DNA of 14,598 bases from Bdellovibrionales bacterium (lineage in GTDB: Bacteria > Bdellovibrionota > Bdellovibrionia > Bdellovibrionales > UBA1609), in NCBI GenBank assembly GCA_026648125.1, contig JAPKGD010000007.1:1-14598 (forward strand), in the 5' to 3' direction. Positions 1 through 6,826 of the stretch are shown piece by piece. The notes under the pieces are model-generated. The model had not been told where the DNA came from and searched no databases. It was given only the letters and a program-made list of their open reading frames with translations. Within the stretch, counting starts at the first letter, position 1. Every line of letters starts with the position of its first letter. A program made the translations under genes and the position numbers.

Positions 1-59
1 ACTCACGCCCCCAACCCTCCCCTTGATCATTTGATCTTCCCCTTGTACCCTATTCGGGT

Positions 60-71
60 TATACAGAATAT
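60..71 (+). promoter_or_regulatory. Possible -10 box for dksA-lspA, leaderless start
   Basis: TATACA at 60-65 is followed by exactly 6 nt and then the ATG at 72. If it is a -10 element, transcription would begin at the start codon itself. No Shine-Dalgarno sequence is seen before this ATG. No convincing -35 lies 16-18 nt upstream; TTGATC at 23-28 and 31-36 are too far away. The call rests mainly on the same arrangement recurring before other genes in the left half. Confidence 0.3.
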
Positions 72-449
72 ATGCCGCACAATCCTGAATTCGTTGAAAA
101 AATGAAAGCGCGGCTTCTCGACGAGAAAGCCCGTCTTGAACGTGACCTGGGGGATATCGGCGTAAAAAATGCGTCCACGGGGCATTTCGATGCTGCCTAT
201 CCGGAATCAGGCGGAAATTCGGATGATGATAATGCTATGGAAGTTTCCGAATACAGCGACGAGCTTTCCCTCGACGCGCGACTGGAAAAAGAGCTTCGAG
301 ATGTTCAAAAAGCGCTTGAATCAATCGAGAAGGGAACATACGGCATCTGCAAATACTGCAAGAAAGACATTCAAGAAAAGCGGCTTGAGGCGCGTCCAGC
401 CTCCTCAAGCTGTATTTCATGCAAAAAAGTACTCACGCAAGAATTTTAG
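72..449 (+). CDS. DksA/TraR-family C4 zinc-finger protein
   Basis: This is a 125-residue protein of the DksA/TraR family, whose members bind RNA polymerase through the secondary channel and modulate transcription initiation. The N-terminal half is predicted to be helical and charged (residues 5-30). An acidic stretch (DDDNAMEVSEY, about 51-61) sits where the family has its acidic coiled-coil tip. The C-terminal zinc finger is complete, with Cys93, Cys96, Cys114 and Cys117 (C-x2-C, 17 residues, C-x2-C), preceded by the typical GTYGIC. It is shorter than E. coli DksA (151 aa), as is usual for TraR-like and CPR members. The ATG at 72 has no Shine-Dalgarno site. Its last 31 nt overlap the start of lspA, suggesting cotranscription and coupling. 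The family assignment is firm; the precise regulatory target is unknown. Confidence 0.9.
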   Translation: MPHNPEFVEKMKARLLDEKARLERDLGDIGVKNASTGHFDAAYPESGGNSDDDNAMEVSEYSDELSLDARLEKELRDVQKALESIEKGTYGICKYCKKDIQEKRLEARPASSSCISCKKVLTQEF

Positions 450-913
450 ACGAATCCGTTTGGCTGCCAGCCGTCCTTGTGGCGGCTGGTATTGTCTTTG
501 CGGACATACTGAGCAAGGCATATTTTTTTACGCATCTCAAAGAGGGGGTAACGCCGCTCTTCCAAGGTTTGCTTGATCTTGTTATTCATCGAAATTACGG
601 CATCGTCGCAAATGCGCCACTTCCGCAGCCGATCACGATTTTTCTGACCGTGACAGTCATGCTGCTGATTCTCCGAGGGATCCGGAAGGCGGATCAGACA
701 CGAACATATCGAGAAGCCTTAGCTCTTTCCCTCATTCTTGGAGGAGCCATTGGAAATTTGATCGACCGCGTTCTGTATGATTTTGTGCGTGACTGGATGC
801 TTCTTTTTGGAAGAAGCGCTATAAATCTTGCGGATATCGCCATCGTCGTCGGCGCCCTTTGGTATATCTCTCTCAAAAAGAAATCGCATCTGGCGAGAGC
901 CGAGTCATCGTAA
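419..913 (+). CDS. lspA: Lipoprotein signal peptidase (signal peptidase II)
   Basis: LspA is an integral membrane aspartyl peptidase that removes the signal peptide from prolipoproteins after diacylglyceryl transfer to the lipobox Cys. This 164-residue protein matches the family in length and layout, with hydrophobic segments at about 15-30, 70-86, 100-115 and 136-151. The family motifs are visible: D-x2-SK near 29-33, an HRNYGIVAN block (57-65), GGAIGNLIDR (108-117), and two segments carrying the likely catalytic pair, Asp125 (FVRDW) and Asp139 (INLAD). The start at 419 lies inside the 3' end of the DksA-like gene. No other ATG precedes the first membrane segment, so this overlapping start is the best choice. 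No lipoprotein gene is obvious nearby. Function is confident from the motifs. Confidence 0.93.
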   Translation: MQKSTHARILDESVWLPAVLVAAGIVFADILSKAYFFTHLKEGVTPLFQGLLDLVIHRNYGIVANAPLPQPITIFLTVTVMLLILRGIRKADQTRTYREALALSLILGGAIGNLIDRVLYDFVRDWMLLFGRSAINLADIAIVVGALWYISLKKKSHLARAESS

Positions 914-1209
914 TATCGCATAACGCGCGAAGACAAAACGAGAGCGTGTCGGCAATATGTCCTCGGGAGGCAGGGGACTGCATCCGGAATCCTGCAATAC
1001 GGAGGCAAAACCAACCATCGATACGCAGTCTCGCGAATGACGCAAAATGCCGTCTGCTGATATGGCGCATCCCGAATACTGGGTGATGCCGGAACCCGAG
1101 GGAGACGTGGGCTAGCGCATCTGCTAAGAAATACGCCGTCAGAAACGAGTTGTTTTCTTAATAAAAATAGGTATTGCGGAATATTCCGATCCGTGAGACG
1201 GACTGGAAT
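914..1209. other. 296-bp gene-free stretch, possibly structured
   Basis: No convincing coding region is seen here on either strand. CCTCGGG at 961-967 can pair with CCCGAGG at 1095-1101, and GGCA at 969-972 with TGCC at 1087-1090, which would close a domain of about 140 nt. A local hairpin (GCCGT/ATGGC, about 1049-1066) lies inside it. A 12-bp perfect palindrome follows near the comM start. The sequence does not match the conserved cores of tRNA, SRP RNA, tmRNA or RNase P RNA that I can recall. It could be an unrecognised small RNA, a 5' leader of comM, or simple spacer. Confidence 0.3.
1177..1188. promoter_or_regulatory. 12-bp perfect palindrome before comM
   Basis: CGGAATATTCCG is a perfect inverted repeat centred 27 nt upstream of the preferred comM ATG at 1210. 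Position and symmetry fit a repressor operator, but a single palindrome of this length can arise by chance. Confidence 0.3.
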
Positions 1210-2724
1210 ATGGCAAGCAAAACCTTTACCGGATCCATTATTGGCCTTGATGCAGAACGCGTTGAGGTCGAAGCTGATGCCCGACCGGGGCTCACCCGTT
1301 TTTATGTTGTTGGATTGCCGGACGCCATGGTGCAAGAAGCACGCGAACGTGTAAAAAGCGCGGTCAAACACTCGGGGTTCCTGTTTCCGCGAGGAACCGC
1401 CATTGTGAATCTTGCCCCGGCCGATCTCCGAAAGGCCGGGACGCTCTACGATCTTCCCATTGCCGTTGCGCTTATCGGTTTACGGCATCCTGCGAGTCTT
1501 GCGACGCAACATGCCCTGCTTGCGGGCGAATTGTCCCTTGACGGGCAGCTCCGGCCGATACATGGAAGTATGAGTCTCGCAGCTCTTGCAAAACATTGCG
1601 GCGCCTCCGAGGTCATCGTTCCTCGAGCGAATGCGAAAGAGGCCTCGTTAGTCCCTGGTATTCGGGTATACGGCGCCGAATCGCTCTCCGAGGTCGTCGC
1701 GCATCTTGAGGGACGAACGCGATTACCAAGAACGCCAACGCAAATCCTGGAGCGCGGCCTCATGCCGCGGGCGTTCCCCGACTTTTCCTCGGTTCGAGGA
1801 CAGGAGCAGGCAAAACGCGCGCTCGAAATCGCGGCGGCAGGCGGCCACAATGTGCTCATGCAGGGCCCGCCGGGCAGCGGGAAAACGCTTCTTGCGCACT
1901 GCTACCCTTCCATTCTGCCTGCGCTCGAACCGGAGGAGATTCTGGAGGTCACGCGAATCTGGAGCGTGGCGGGCAAACTCGACTCCGGCAAGGGAATCAT
2001 GTCCGAGCGTCCATTCCGGACGCCGCATCATACGGCATCCGGCGCTTCGCTGGTCGGGGGCGGAACGGTTCCGCGTCCCGGCGAAGTTTCCATTGCGCAT
2101 CGCGGCGTTCTCTTTCTAGATGAATTTCCGGAATTCGCCAGACCGGTGCTGGAAAATCTCCGGCAGCCGCTCGAGGATGGAACCGTCACAGTAACGCGCG
2201 TTCAGCAGTCCGTAACCTTCCCCGCGCGTTTCAATCTGATTGCCGCCATGAACCCGTGCCCATGCGGCTATGCCACGGATCCGGATCATGAGTGTTCCTG
2301 CACGCCTATGCAAATCGCGCTCTATCGCAAGCGCATCTCCGGACCCTTGCTTGATCGAATCGATCTTCTTATCGAGGTTCCGAAGGTAAAAACATCCTCC
2401 CTGCTCGACCAGTCGGATGCCGAAGCATCCGCCGCCATACGCGAACGGGTCTGCGCCGCCCGTGACAAACAAATGGGTCGTCGCGGGGAAACGGGCGTCC
2501 TCCTGAACAGCGAACTGCCTTCGCAGGTTTTCCGGGGACCTTTCAAACCCCATGAAGATGCGAGAAAGCTTTTGGAACAGGCTGATGCGCGCTATCACCT
2601 TTCCGGCAGATCTTATTTCCGTATTCTCAAGGTTGCTCTGACCATCGCCGATTTATCCGGTTCCGCACGCATCACCATGGAACATGTCGCCGAGGCTCTT
2701 CAATATCGGCAAATCTTTGAATAA
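1210..2724 (+). CDS. comM: ComM/YifB-family AAA+ ATPase (Mg-chelatase-like)
   Basis: ComM is a hexameric AAA+ helicase that promotes branch migration when single-stranded DNA taken up in natural transformation is integrated. The 504-residue protein has the usual full length and order: an N-terminal Lon-protease-like domain (about 1-170, with LTRFYVVGLPD and EARERVKSA), then the AAA+ module with Walker A GPPGSGKT (219-226), the family motif RPFRTPHHTASGASLVGGG, Walker B VLFLDEF (300-306), and MNPCPCG. Four Cys (350, 352, 362, 364) lie in a CPC...CSC arrangement typical of the family. The C-terminal helical lid (LSGRSYFRILKVALTIADL) is intact. A longer reading from TTG at 1174 adds 12 residues that do not fit the family, so the ATG at 1210 is preferred. 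Presence of comM fits a lineage able to take up DNA, although no uptake genes are visible here. Confidence 0.93.
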   Translation: MASKTFTGSIIGLDAERVEVEADARPGLTRFYVVGLPDAMVQEARERVKSAVKHSGFLFPRGTAIVNLAPADLRKAGTLYDLPIAVALIGLRHPASLATQHALLAGELSLDGQLRPIHGSMSLAALAKHCGASEVIVPRANAKEASLVPGIRVYGAESLSEVVAHLEGRTRLPRTPTQILERGLMPRAFPDFSSVRGQEQAKRALEIAAAGGHNVLMQGPPGSGKTLLAHCYPSILPALEPEEILEVTRIWSVAGKLDSGKGIMSERPFRTPHHTASGASLVGGGTVPRPGEVSIAHRGVLFLDEFPEFARPVLENLRQPLEDGTVTVTRVQQSVTFPARFNLIAAMNPCPCGYATDPDHECSCTPMQIALYRKRISGPLLDRIDLLIEVPKVKTSSLLDQSDAEASAAIRERVCAARDKQMGRRGETGVLLNSELPSQVFRGPFKPHEDARKLLEQADARYHLSGRSYFRILKVALTIADLSGSARITMEHVAEALQYRQIFE

Positions 2725-2752
2725 CCAAAAAGGCCAGGAAAATGAGCAATGT

Positions 2753-2787
2753 GTATTATTTTTTCTCTCAACACAGCAAAATAATAC
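2753..2787. repeat. 10-bp perfect inverted repeat, AT-rich
   Basis: GTATTATTTT (2753-2762) and AAAATAATAC (2778-2787) are perfect reverse complements separated by 15 nt. They start 28 nt after the comM stop. It could form a hairpin in comM mRNA, but no T-run follows, so it is not a classical intrinsic terminator. Confidence 0.5.
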
Positions 2788-2838
2788 GTCTCAGCCCTTG
2801 ACCGAAACCCCCTGCGCTGATAGGTTTTCCCGCGCTCT

Positions 2839-2857
2839 GCCCCGAGCCCGGGGCTTT
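2839..2857 (+). terminator. GC-rich hairpin with a short T tract
   Basis: GCCCCG, a 4-nt loop (AGCC) and CGGGGC form a 6-bp stem followed by only TTT. It could terminate or attenuate transcription before the M23 peptidase gene. The short T tract makes it weak. Confidence 0.3.
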
Positions 2858-2896
2858 GGAGGAGCACGCAAAGGCCACGTGAGGAGACCCTGGCCA

Positions 2897-2941
2897 ATGC
2901 ACAAAACCATACGAACAGAACGACAATACATTCGCTGTTGA
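2897..2941 (+). CDS. Possible 14-codon leader ORF upstream of the M23 gene
   Basis: An ATG at 2897 preceded by GAGGAG (2881-2886, 10 nt away) opens a 14-codon reading frame, MHKTIRTERQYIRC. Its TGA (2939-2941) overlaps the TTG start (2938-2940) of the M23 peptidase gene as TTGA. The M23 gene itself has no visible ribosome binding site, so translation of this short frame could deliver ribosomes to the TTG. The peptide is basic and has no known relatives that I recognise. It may also be a chance frame. Confidence 0.3.
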   Translation: MHKTIRTERQYIRC

Positions 2942-4281
2942 ACCGGGCAGTCCTTTGGCTGCTCCGCTGCCTTCAAAAAGCCGCAGAGAATGTCTGGCCG
3001 TCCCTCAAACGCGCGGCTTCCGGTATCGGAAGGCTGCTGGTTCGCGTGTGTATCCTCCCATTGTACAAATTTTTCATTATTATCAGGCTCCGTTATTCTC
3101 GGCTGGCAATTCCCGCGCATGGATCTTTTGTATATGTAGCCAGCCACCGATATCTGTTTCATGCAATTGTCGCCGGCATGACCGTTATCACCATCGGACT
3201 GAACCTGCTTGGTCATACCGCCAAGGCGCAGGATATCGGCCAGAACAGCCTGCTCTACGCCATGGTCGCCGGCGAGGATAATCGATCCACGGAAGAGAGC
3301 GTGAATCCCGATACGCTCGCTCACGATACACGGCACACGGCCGAATCGTCCCTTGTTGCCATTCCGGACATCGACTTTATGTATGACGACGTGGATGAAC
3401 CCCCGCTCACGACGGTGTACGCTCCAGGAACGCTCGTGGCGAATTATGCCGCGCATACACCGGACGAACCGGCAGGGCCGAGTTCGGAGAGAACAAAAAC
3501 GGAAACCTATGTGGTCCAACACGGAGACACACTGGGCGTGATTGCCCAACGCTTCGGCGTGAATATCGGAACAATTCTGTGGGCAAACAACCGTTCGGAA
3601 ACGCAATATATCCGTCCTGGTGACACTCTACGTATTCCGCCTGTCTCCGGCGTGCTCATTACCACCAAAAAGGGAGATACCCTGTTGTCACTTGCCAACA
3701 AATACGGTTCAACGGTGGACGAAATTATCCGCGCCAATCGCCTGCCACAGGACGAGACGCTCCCCGTGGGAATTGAAATCGTCCTCCCGGGCGGCAAGCC
3801 GCCTGTAACGCCGCCGTCTTTGGCGTCGCGCATGCCGCCCTCCTACGCCAAAGAACCTTCGGCCACGGCACCGAATCCTAGTATCGCAAAGCCGCCGGAC
3901 GACACGTCATCCAATCTTCCCTCCGGAAAACTCCTGTGGCCTACAAGCGGCCGCGTCATTACGCAATACTACGGATGGCAGCATACTGGCCTCGATATCG
4001 ACGGGCATTATGACTCGCCGATTTATGCATCGCACGATGGTGTCATTACCACGGCGGGATGGAATAAGGGAGGATATGGCCTGCAGGTAGTCGTGACTGG
4101 CGGCGGCGTTATGACGCGCTATGCGCATGCCTCCAAACTTTTCGTAAATGCCGGAGAAACCGTAAAGAAGGGACAGGTACTGGCTATGGTCGGAACAACG
4201 GGACGTTCAACAGGAACGCACCTGCATTACGAGGTCTATATCAACGGCAAGCGCGTGAATCCGCTTGCATATGTACGGTAA
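2938..4281 (+). CDS. Membrane-anchored LysM-M23 peptidase
   Basis: This is a predicted murein hydrolase acting outside the cytoplasmic membrane on peptidoglycan cross-links. The 447-residue protein has a long basic N-terminus with a hydrophobic patch (about 37-49). A membrane segment or signal sequence (about 75-92, ending HTAKAQ) comes next, then GQNSLLYAMVAGED, a linker, two LysM repeats (about 191-235 and 241-285, each with a GDTL core), a Pro-rich linker, and the M23 domain (about 333-447). Zinc and catalytic residues are in place: His349 and Asp353 (HTGLD), His397 (YAH), His428 and His430 (THLHYE). All look intact, so activity is expected. The N-terminal layout resembles M23 proteins I recall from Parcubacteria. 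The start is uncertain: TTG at 2938 is the first possible start in frame, with no Shine-Dalgarno but coupled to a short upstream frame. Confidence 0.88.
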   Translation: MNRAVLWLLRCLQKAAENVWPSLKRAASGIGRLLVRVCILPLYKFFIIIRLRYSRLAIPAHGSFVYVASHRYLFHAIVAGMTVITIGLNLLGHTAKAQDIGQNSLLYAMVAGEDNRSTEESVNPDTLAHDTRHTAESSLVAIPDIDFMYDDVDEPPLTTVYAPGTLVANYAAHTPDEPAGPSSERTKTETYVVQHGDTLGVIAQRFGVNIGTILWANNRSETQYIRPGDTLRIPPVSGVLITTKKGDTLLSLANKYGSTVDEIIRANRLPQDETLPVGIEIVLPGGKPPVTPPSLASRMPPSYAKEPSATAPNPSIAKPPDDTSSNLPSGKLLWPTSGRVITQYYGWQHTGLDIDGHYDSPIYASHDGVITTAGWNKGGYGLQVVVTGGGVMTRYAHASKLFVNAGETVKKGQVLAMVGTTGRSTGTHLHYEVYINGKRVNPLAYVR

Positions 4282-4300
4282 GTGAACGATAGTGAACATC

Positions 4301-4318
4301 AAGCATCACAAGCATCAC
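4301..4318. repeat. Two tandem copies of a 9-bp unit
   Basis: AAGCATCAC occurs twice back to back, just before a terminator. The preceding 20 nt also show a loose 10-bp repetition (AGTGAAC twice). It is probably a short replication-slippage repeat without function. Confidence 0.4.
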
Positions 4319-4320
4319 GG

Positions 4321-4345
4321 AAGCGGGCACTAACCTGCTTTTTTT
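4321..4345 (+). terminator. Intrinsic terminator after the M23 gene
   Basis: AAGCGGG (4321-4327), loop CACTAA, and CCTGCTT (4334-4340) form a 7-bp stem including one G-U pair. It runs into seven consecutive T (4339-4345). It lies 40 nt after the M23 stop and just before the trigger factor promoter. Confidence 0.8.
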
Positions 4346-4359
4346 GCGCATTCGGGCGG

Positions 4360-4388
4360 TTGACAGGAGGCTCAATTCCCTTTATCCT
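4360..4388 (+). promoter_or_regulatory. Sigma-70-type promoter of tig
   Basis: TTGACA (4360-4365, a consensus -35), a 17-nt spacer and TATCCT (4383-4388) form a good promoter between the upstream terminator and the trigger factor gene. The -10 ends 9 nt before the ATG at 4398, so the expected transcript starts about 3 nt before the start codon. AGGAGG at 4365-4370 lies in the promoter spacer and is too far upstream to serve as the ribosome binding site. Confidence 0.65.
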
Positions 4389-4397
4389 CCGCCCCCT

Positions 4398-5729
4398 ATG
4401 CAAATCCCCGCGCCGGAAACACTTCCGGGCTCAAAACTCAAGCTTGTTTTTACGGTCACGCCCGAGGAAGCAAAGCCCTACATCGATGAAGCTGTCCGCG
4501 CCTTGGGAGAAGCAAAGCCGATTCCCGGCTTTCGGCCGGGCAAGGCTCCCTATGCCGAAATCGCAAAAGCCTGCGGCGGGGAAATGCGCATTTGGGAAGC
4601 TGCTCTGGAACGCATCGTCAAGGCTTGGTACATGCGCGCGGTGCTGGATCAGGACATAGATACGGTCGGTTCTCCGGAAGTGCAGGTGGATCAGCTCACG
4701 CCCGGAAGTGATATCAAGTTCACCGTTATCGCCCCGATTGCTCCGAATGTGGCGAGTCTTGCGGATTATCATATTCCTCGCGTCACGTTTACGGCGCGCC
4801 AGGCAACGGATGAAGATGTAACAAAGGCGCTCGAGGAACTCCGCCGCATGCAGCGCAAAGAGGTCGTAAAGCTTCAACCTGCAACGAAAGAGGATTTGAT
4901 TGTGATCGATCTTGAAATGAAGCGGGATCATGTCATTCTCGAAGGCGGTACGGCTCAAGGGTATCGCGTATATTTGGCGGAAGAGCATTATATTCCCGGA
5001 TTTACGGAAAAGTTGATTGGCATGTCCACGGGAGAAGAACGAACATTCACGCTCGCCTTCCCCGAAGGCCATTATCAAAAACATTTGAGCGGCAAGAGCG
5101 TGGATTTTACGGCAAAGGCAAAACAAATATTCGCGCTTGAACTCCCCGAACTCGATGATGCGTTCGCCAAAAGCCTCGGACAGAAAACTCTGGACGCGCT
5201 GAAAAGCGTGTTGAAATCGAATATCCAGCTTGAAGAAACGGAGCGCGCCAAGGATAAGAGCGAAATCGAATTGCTGGAAAAGTTGGTTGACGCATCCGGC
5301 TTTTCCGACGTCCCCGAGCTCCTCGTGAATGAAGAGGTTGCAAAGATGCTCCATGAATTGGAGCATGCCGTGGAAGATCGGGGGATGAATTTTTCAGACT
5401 ACCTCGCTTCCATAAAAAAATCGAAGGACGAACTGAAGCTGGGTTTTGCGCCACAGGCGATTCGAAGAATCAAAACCGCGACCCTCATAAAGGAGATCGC
5501 GAAAAAGGAACAGGTGCGCGTTACAGACGAGGACCTGGACCGGGAAATCGACCGCATTCTCTCCGGTCTGCGTGATGATGATAAGGATACGCGCGAGCGG
5601 GTGAGCTCCCCGGAGTATCGCGAATACGTGGCCATTCTCCTGCGAAATCAAAAAACCCTGGATCTTATCAAACGCGCGGGGATCGAAGGATATCCGGCGA
5701 CGGACGACAAAGAAAAAACGCCCTTCTAA
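4398..5729 (+). CDS. tig: Trigger factor, ribosome-associated chaperone
   Basis: Trigger factor binds ribosomal protein L23 at the exit tunnel and shields nascent chains. The 443-residue protein shows the three-domain plan. The N-terminal ribosome-binding domain carries the signature PGFRPGKAP (43-51). An FKBP-like PPIase domain lies near 145-240 (GYRVYLAEEHYIPGFTEKLIGM and TFPEGHY-like strand). The C-terminal helical domain includes LPELDDAFAKSLG. The length is close to the usual ~430 aa. The ATG at 4398 is preferred over the in-frame ATG at 4344 because the latter would add residues encoded by the terminator and promoter. There is no Shine-Dalgarno sequence and the promoter predicts a near-leaderless mRNA. 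The last codons (KEKTPF, stop) are part of the downstream terminator. Confidence 0.94.
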   Translation: MQIPAPETLPGSKLKLVFTVTPEEAKPYIDEAVRALGEAKPIPGFRPGKAPYAEIAKACGGEMRIWEAALERIVKAWYMRAVLDQDIDTVGSPEVQVDQLTPGSDIKFTVIAPIAPNVASLADYHIPRVTFTARQATDEDVTKALEELRRMQRKEVVKLQPATKEDLIVIDLEMKRDHVILEGGTAQGYRVYLAEEHYIPGFTEKLIGMSTGEERTFTLAFPEGHYQKHLSGKSVDFTAKAKQIFALELPELDDAFAKSLGQKTLDALKSVLKSNIQLEETERAKDKSEIELLEKLVDASGFSDVPELLVNEEVAKMLHELEHAVEDRGMNFSDYLASIKKSKDELKLGFAPQAIRRIKTATLIKEIAKKEQVRVTDEDLDREIDRILSGLRDDDKDTRERVSSPEYREYVAILLRNQKTLDLIKRAGIEGYPATDDKEKTPF

Positions 5730-5746
5730 CGGGGCGTTTTTTCTTT
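5709..5746 (+). terminator. Terminator overlapping the end of tig
   Basis: There is a perfect 15-bp inverted repeat: AAAGAAAAAACGCCC at 5709-5723 and GGGCGTTTTTTCTTT at 5732-5746, with an 8-nt loop. The tig stop codon TAA (5727-5729) lies within the loop, so the left arm is coding sequence. The A and T tracts on both sides would allow termination in either direction. Confidence 0.9.
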
Positions 5747-5749
5747 CCG

Positions 5750-5764
5750 TGTTATGATATTCGC
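5750..5764 (+). promoter_or_regulatory. Extended -10 promoter of the monophosphatase gene
   Basis: TATGAT (5753-5758) is preceded by TG plus one base, an extended -10 motif, and followed by exactly 6 nt before the ATG at 5765. Transcription would start at the A of the ATG. There is no good -35 and no Shine-Dalgarno site. It sits 7 nt after the tig terminator. Confidence 0.5.
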
Positions 5765-6583
5765 ATGCGCAGACTGATTGATGCGCGTCGCAAAAGACGA
5801 TGGCTCGGCATTGCGCGAACGGCAATATCCGCCGGGGAGGAAAATGCCCTCCGGCATTTTGATTACCGCGCGACAAACGGATATTCCTATAAAGCGCACG
5901 GGGAAATCGTTACGCCCGTGGACAATGCCGTGAATGAAGCCGTGCGAAAGAGCCTGCGCAGGCTTACACCGGGCATTCCGGTGTGTTCGGAGGAAGGCGG
6001 CGATATCTCCGAGCAGCAAATCGCGAAGACAGAACTCGCCTGGGCGCTGGATCCCATCGACGGAACCACGAATTTTGCCGCGCGTATTCCGCTTTGGGGC
6101 ATTTCTCTCGCCCTCCTTTATCACGGCGAACCCGTGGTCGGGCTCATTTCCCTGCCGGCGCTTCGCCAGCGCTATCATGCTGTCCTCGGCGAGGGCTCTT
6201 TTATGGGAGAACATCGGCTCATGGCCTCGAAAACCTCCAAGCTCCATGAATCCCTTGGGCTCATGTGCTACGGATATCTTGGCAAGCATATCGGCAAAGG
6301 GGTACGCATGATTACTCGTTTCAGCAAGCGAGTGAGGTCAGAAAGAGTGCTGGGAGCCGCCGTGGTGGAAGCCGCTTGGGTGGCGGCTGGACGCGCGGAT
6401 TTTTCCATTCTCGAAGGGGTTCATGCATGGGACGTCGCGGCCGGCGCGCTCCTCGTTCGCGAAGCGGGAGGCAAAGCATTAAATGGAAATGGAAAACCTT
6501 GGAAACCGGGAGATGAAGAGATTATTTTTTCAAACGCAAAGCTGTCGGAGACGGTGCTCTCCCTGTACCGTCAAAAAACATGA
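5765..6583 (+). CDS. Inositol monophosphatase-family phosphatase
   Basis: This is a Mg2+-dependent, Li+-sensitive-fold phosphatase of the IMPase/SuhB/CysQ family. Substrate could be myo-inositol phosphate, another sugar phosphate or 3'-phosphoadenosine nucleotides; the sequence does not decide. Its 272 residues match the family. Metal-binding motifs are present: Asp53 (TPVDNAV), Glu76/Glu77 in SEEGGD, the hallmark DPIDGTTNF (96-104) and Asp223 in HAWDVAAGALLVREAGG. The ATG at 5765 is used because a -10-like box sits just before it and no upstream start is available after the terminator. The 3' end overlaps the DUF167 gene by ATGA, so the two are probably cotranscribed and translationally coupled. 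Confidence 0.9.
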   Translation: MRRLIDARRKRRWLGIARTAISAGEENALRHFDYRATNGYSYKAHGEIVTPVDNAVNEAVRKSLRRLTPGIPVCSEEGGDISEQQIAKTELAWALDPIDGTTNFAARIPLWGISLALLYHGEPVVGLISLPALRQRYHAVLGEGSFMGEHRLMASKTSKLHESLGLMCYGYLGKHIGKGVRMITRFSKRVRSERVLGAAVVEAAWVAAGRADFSILEGVHAWDVAAGALLVREAGGKALNGNGKPWKPGDEEIIFSNAKLSETVLSLYRQKT

Positions 6584-6801
6584 AGAGCATTCGCGTGAAT
6601 CTCCAGCCGAACGCAAAGGCCGACGAGATTGTTGGCATGGATAATGGCATCTGGAAAATACGCGTCAAAGCGCCGCCCGTGGAAGGAAAGGCAAACGAGG
6701 CGCTCGTAAAACTCCTTGCAGAGTACTTCGATGTCAGCCCTTCCCGAATTTCCATTTTGAAAGGCCACGCCTCCAGGCTGAAAAACATTCGGATTTCTTG
6801 A
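6580..6801 (+). CDS. DUF167 (YggU-like) small protein
   Basis: This 73-residue protein of the DUF167/YggU family has unknown molecular function. The family pattern is clear: RVNLQPNAKADEIVG near the start, then WKIRVKAPPVEGKANEALVKLLAEYF (about 25-50), the conserved core of the fold, followed by SRISILKGHASRLKNIRI. It is full length. The ATG shares bases with the TGA of the upstream phosphatase gene (ATGA), so it depends on upstream translation. It is the last complete gene of the left piece. Confidence 0.9.
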   Translation: MKSIRVNLQPNAKADEIVGMDNGIWKIRVKAPPVEGKANEALVKLLAEYFDVSPSRISILKGHASRLKNIRIS

Positions 6802-6826
6802 CGTTTTCGCTTTTTCGTGATAGGAG
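6798..6826 (+). promoter_or_regulatory. Possible promoter cut off from its gene
   Basis: TTGACG (6798-6803), 17 nt and TAGGAG (6821-6826) resemble the TTGACC-N17-TAGGTT arrangement before the M23 gene, and the -35 overlaps the DUF167 stop. No plus-strand gene follows, which fits the loss of the next left-side gene at the junction. The -10 is poor. Confidence 0.25.

Larger units (their letters stand above)
2725..2896. other. Intergenic region between comM and the M23 gene
   Basis: There is no recognisable gene. The region contains an AT-rich inverted repeat (2753-2787), a possible promoter (TTGACC at 2798-2803, 17 nt, TAGGTT at 2821-2826; the -10 is poor) and a GC-rich hairpin at 2839-2854. 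It probably separates two transcription units. Confidence 0.4.

Noticed and set aside
914..1173. Known structured RNA (tmRNA, SRP RNA, RNase P RNA) in the lspA-comM gap
   Set aside because: None of the conserved core sequences of these RNAs that I can recall is present.
694..1371. 225-residue minus-strand open frame across the lspA-comM gap
   Set aside because: It overlaps both lspA and the start of comM, and its translation shows no family motif. It looks like an antisense shadow of GC-rich coding DNA.
2791..3606. 271-residue minus-strand open frame
   Set aside because: It lies opposite the LysM-M23 gene, whose domains are unmistakable. The antisense translation has no recognisable domain.
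4365..4370. AGGAGG as a Shine-Dalgarno site for trigger factor
   Set aside because: It is 27 nt from the ATG, lies inside the spacer of a good promoter, and no start codon follows at the right distance.
4431..5366. 311-residue minus-strand open frame
   Set aside because: It is the antisense of trigger factor with no family features of its own.
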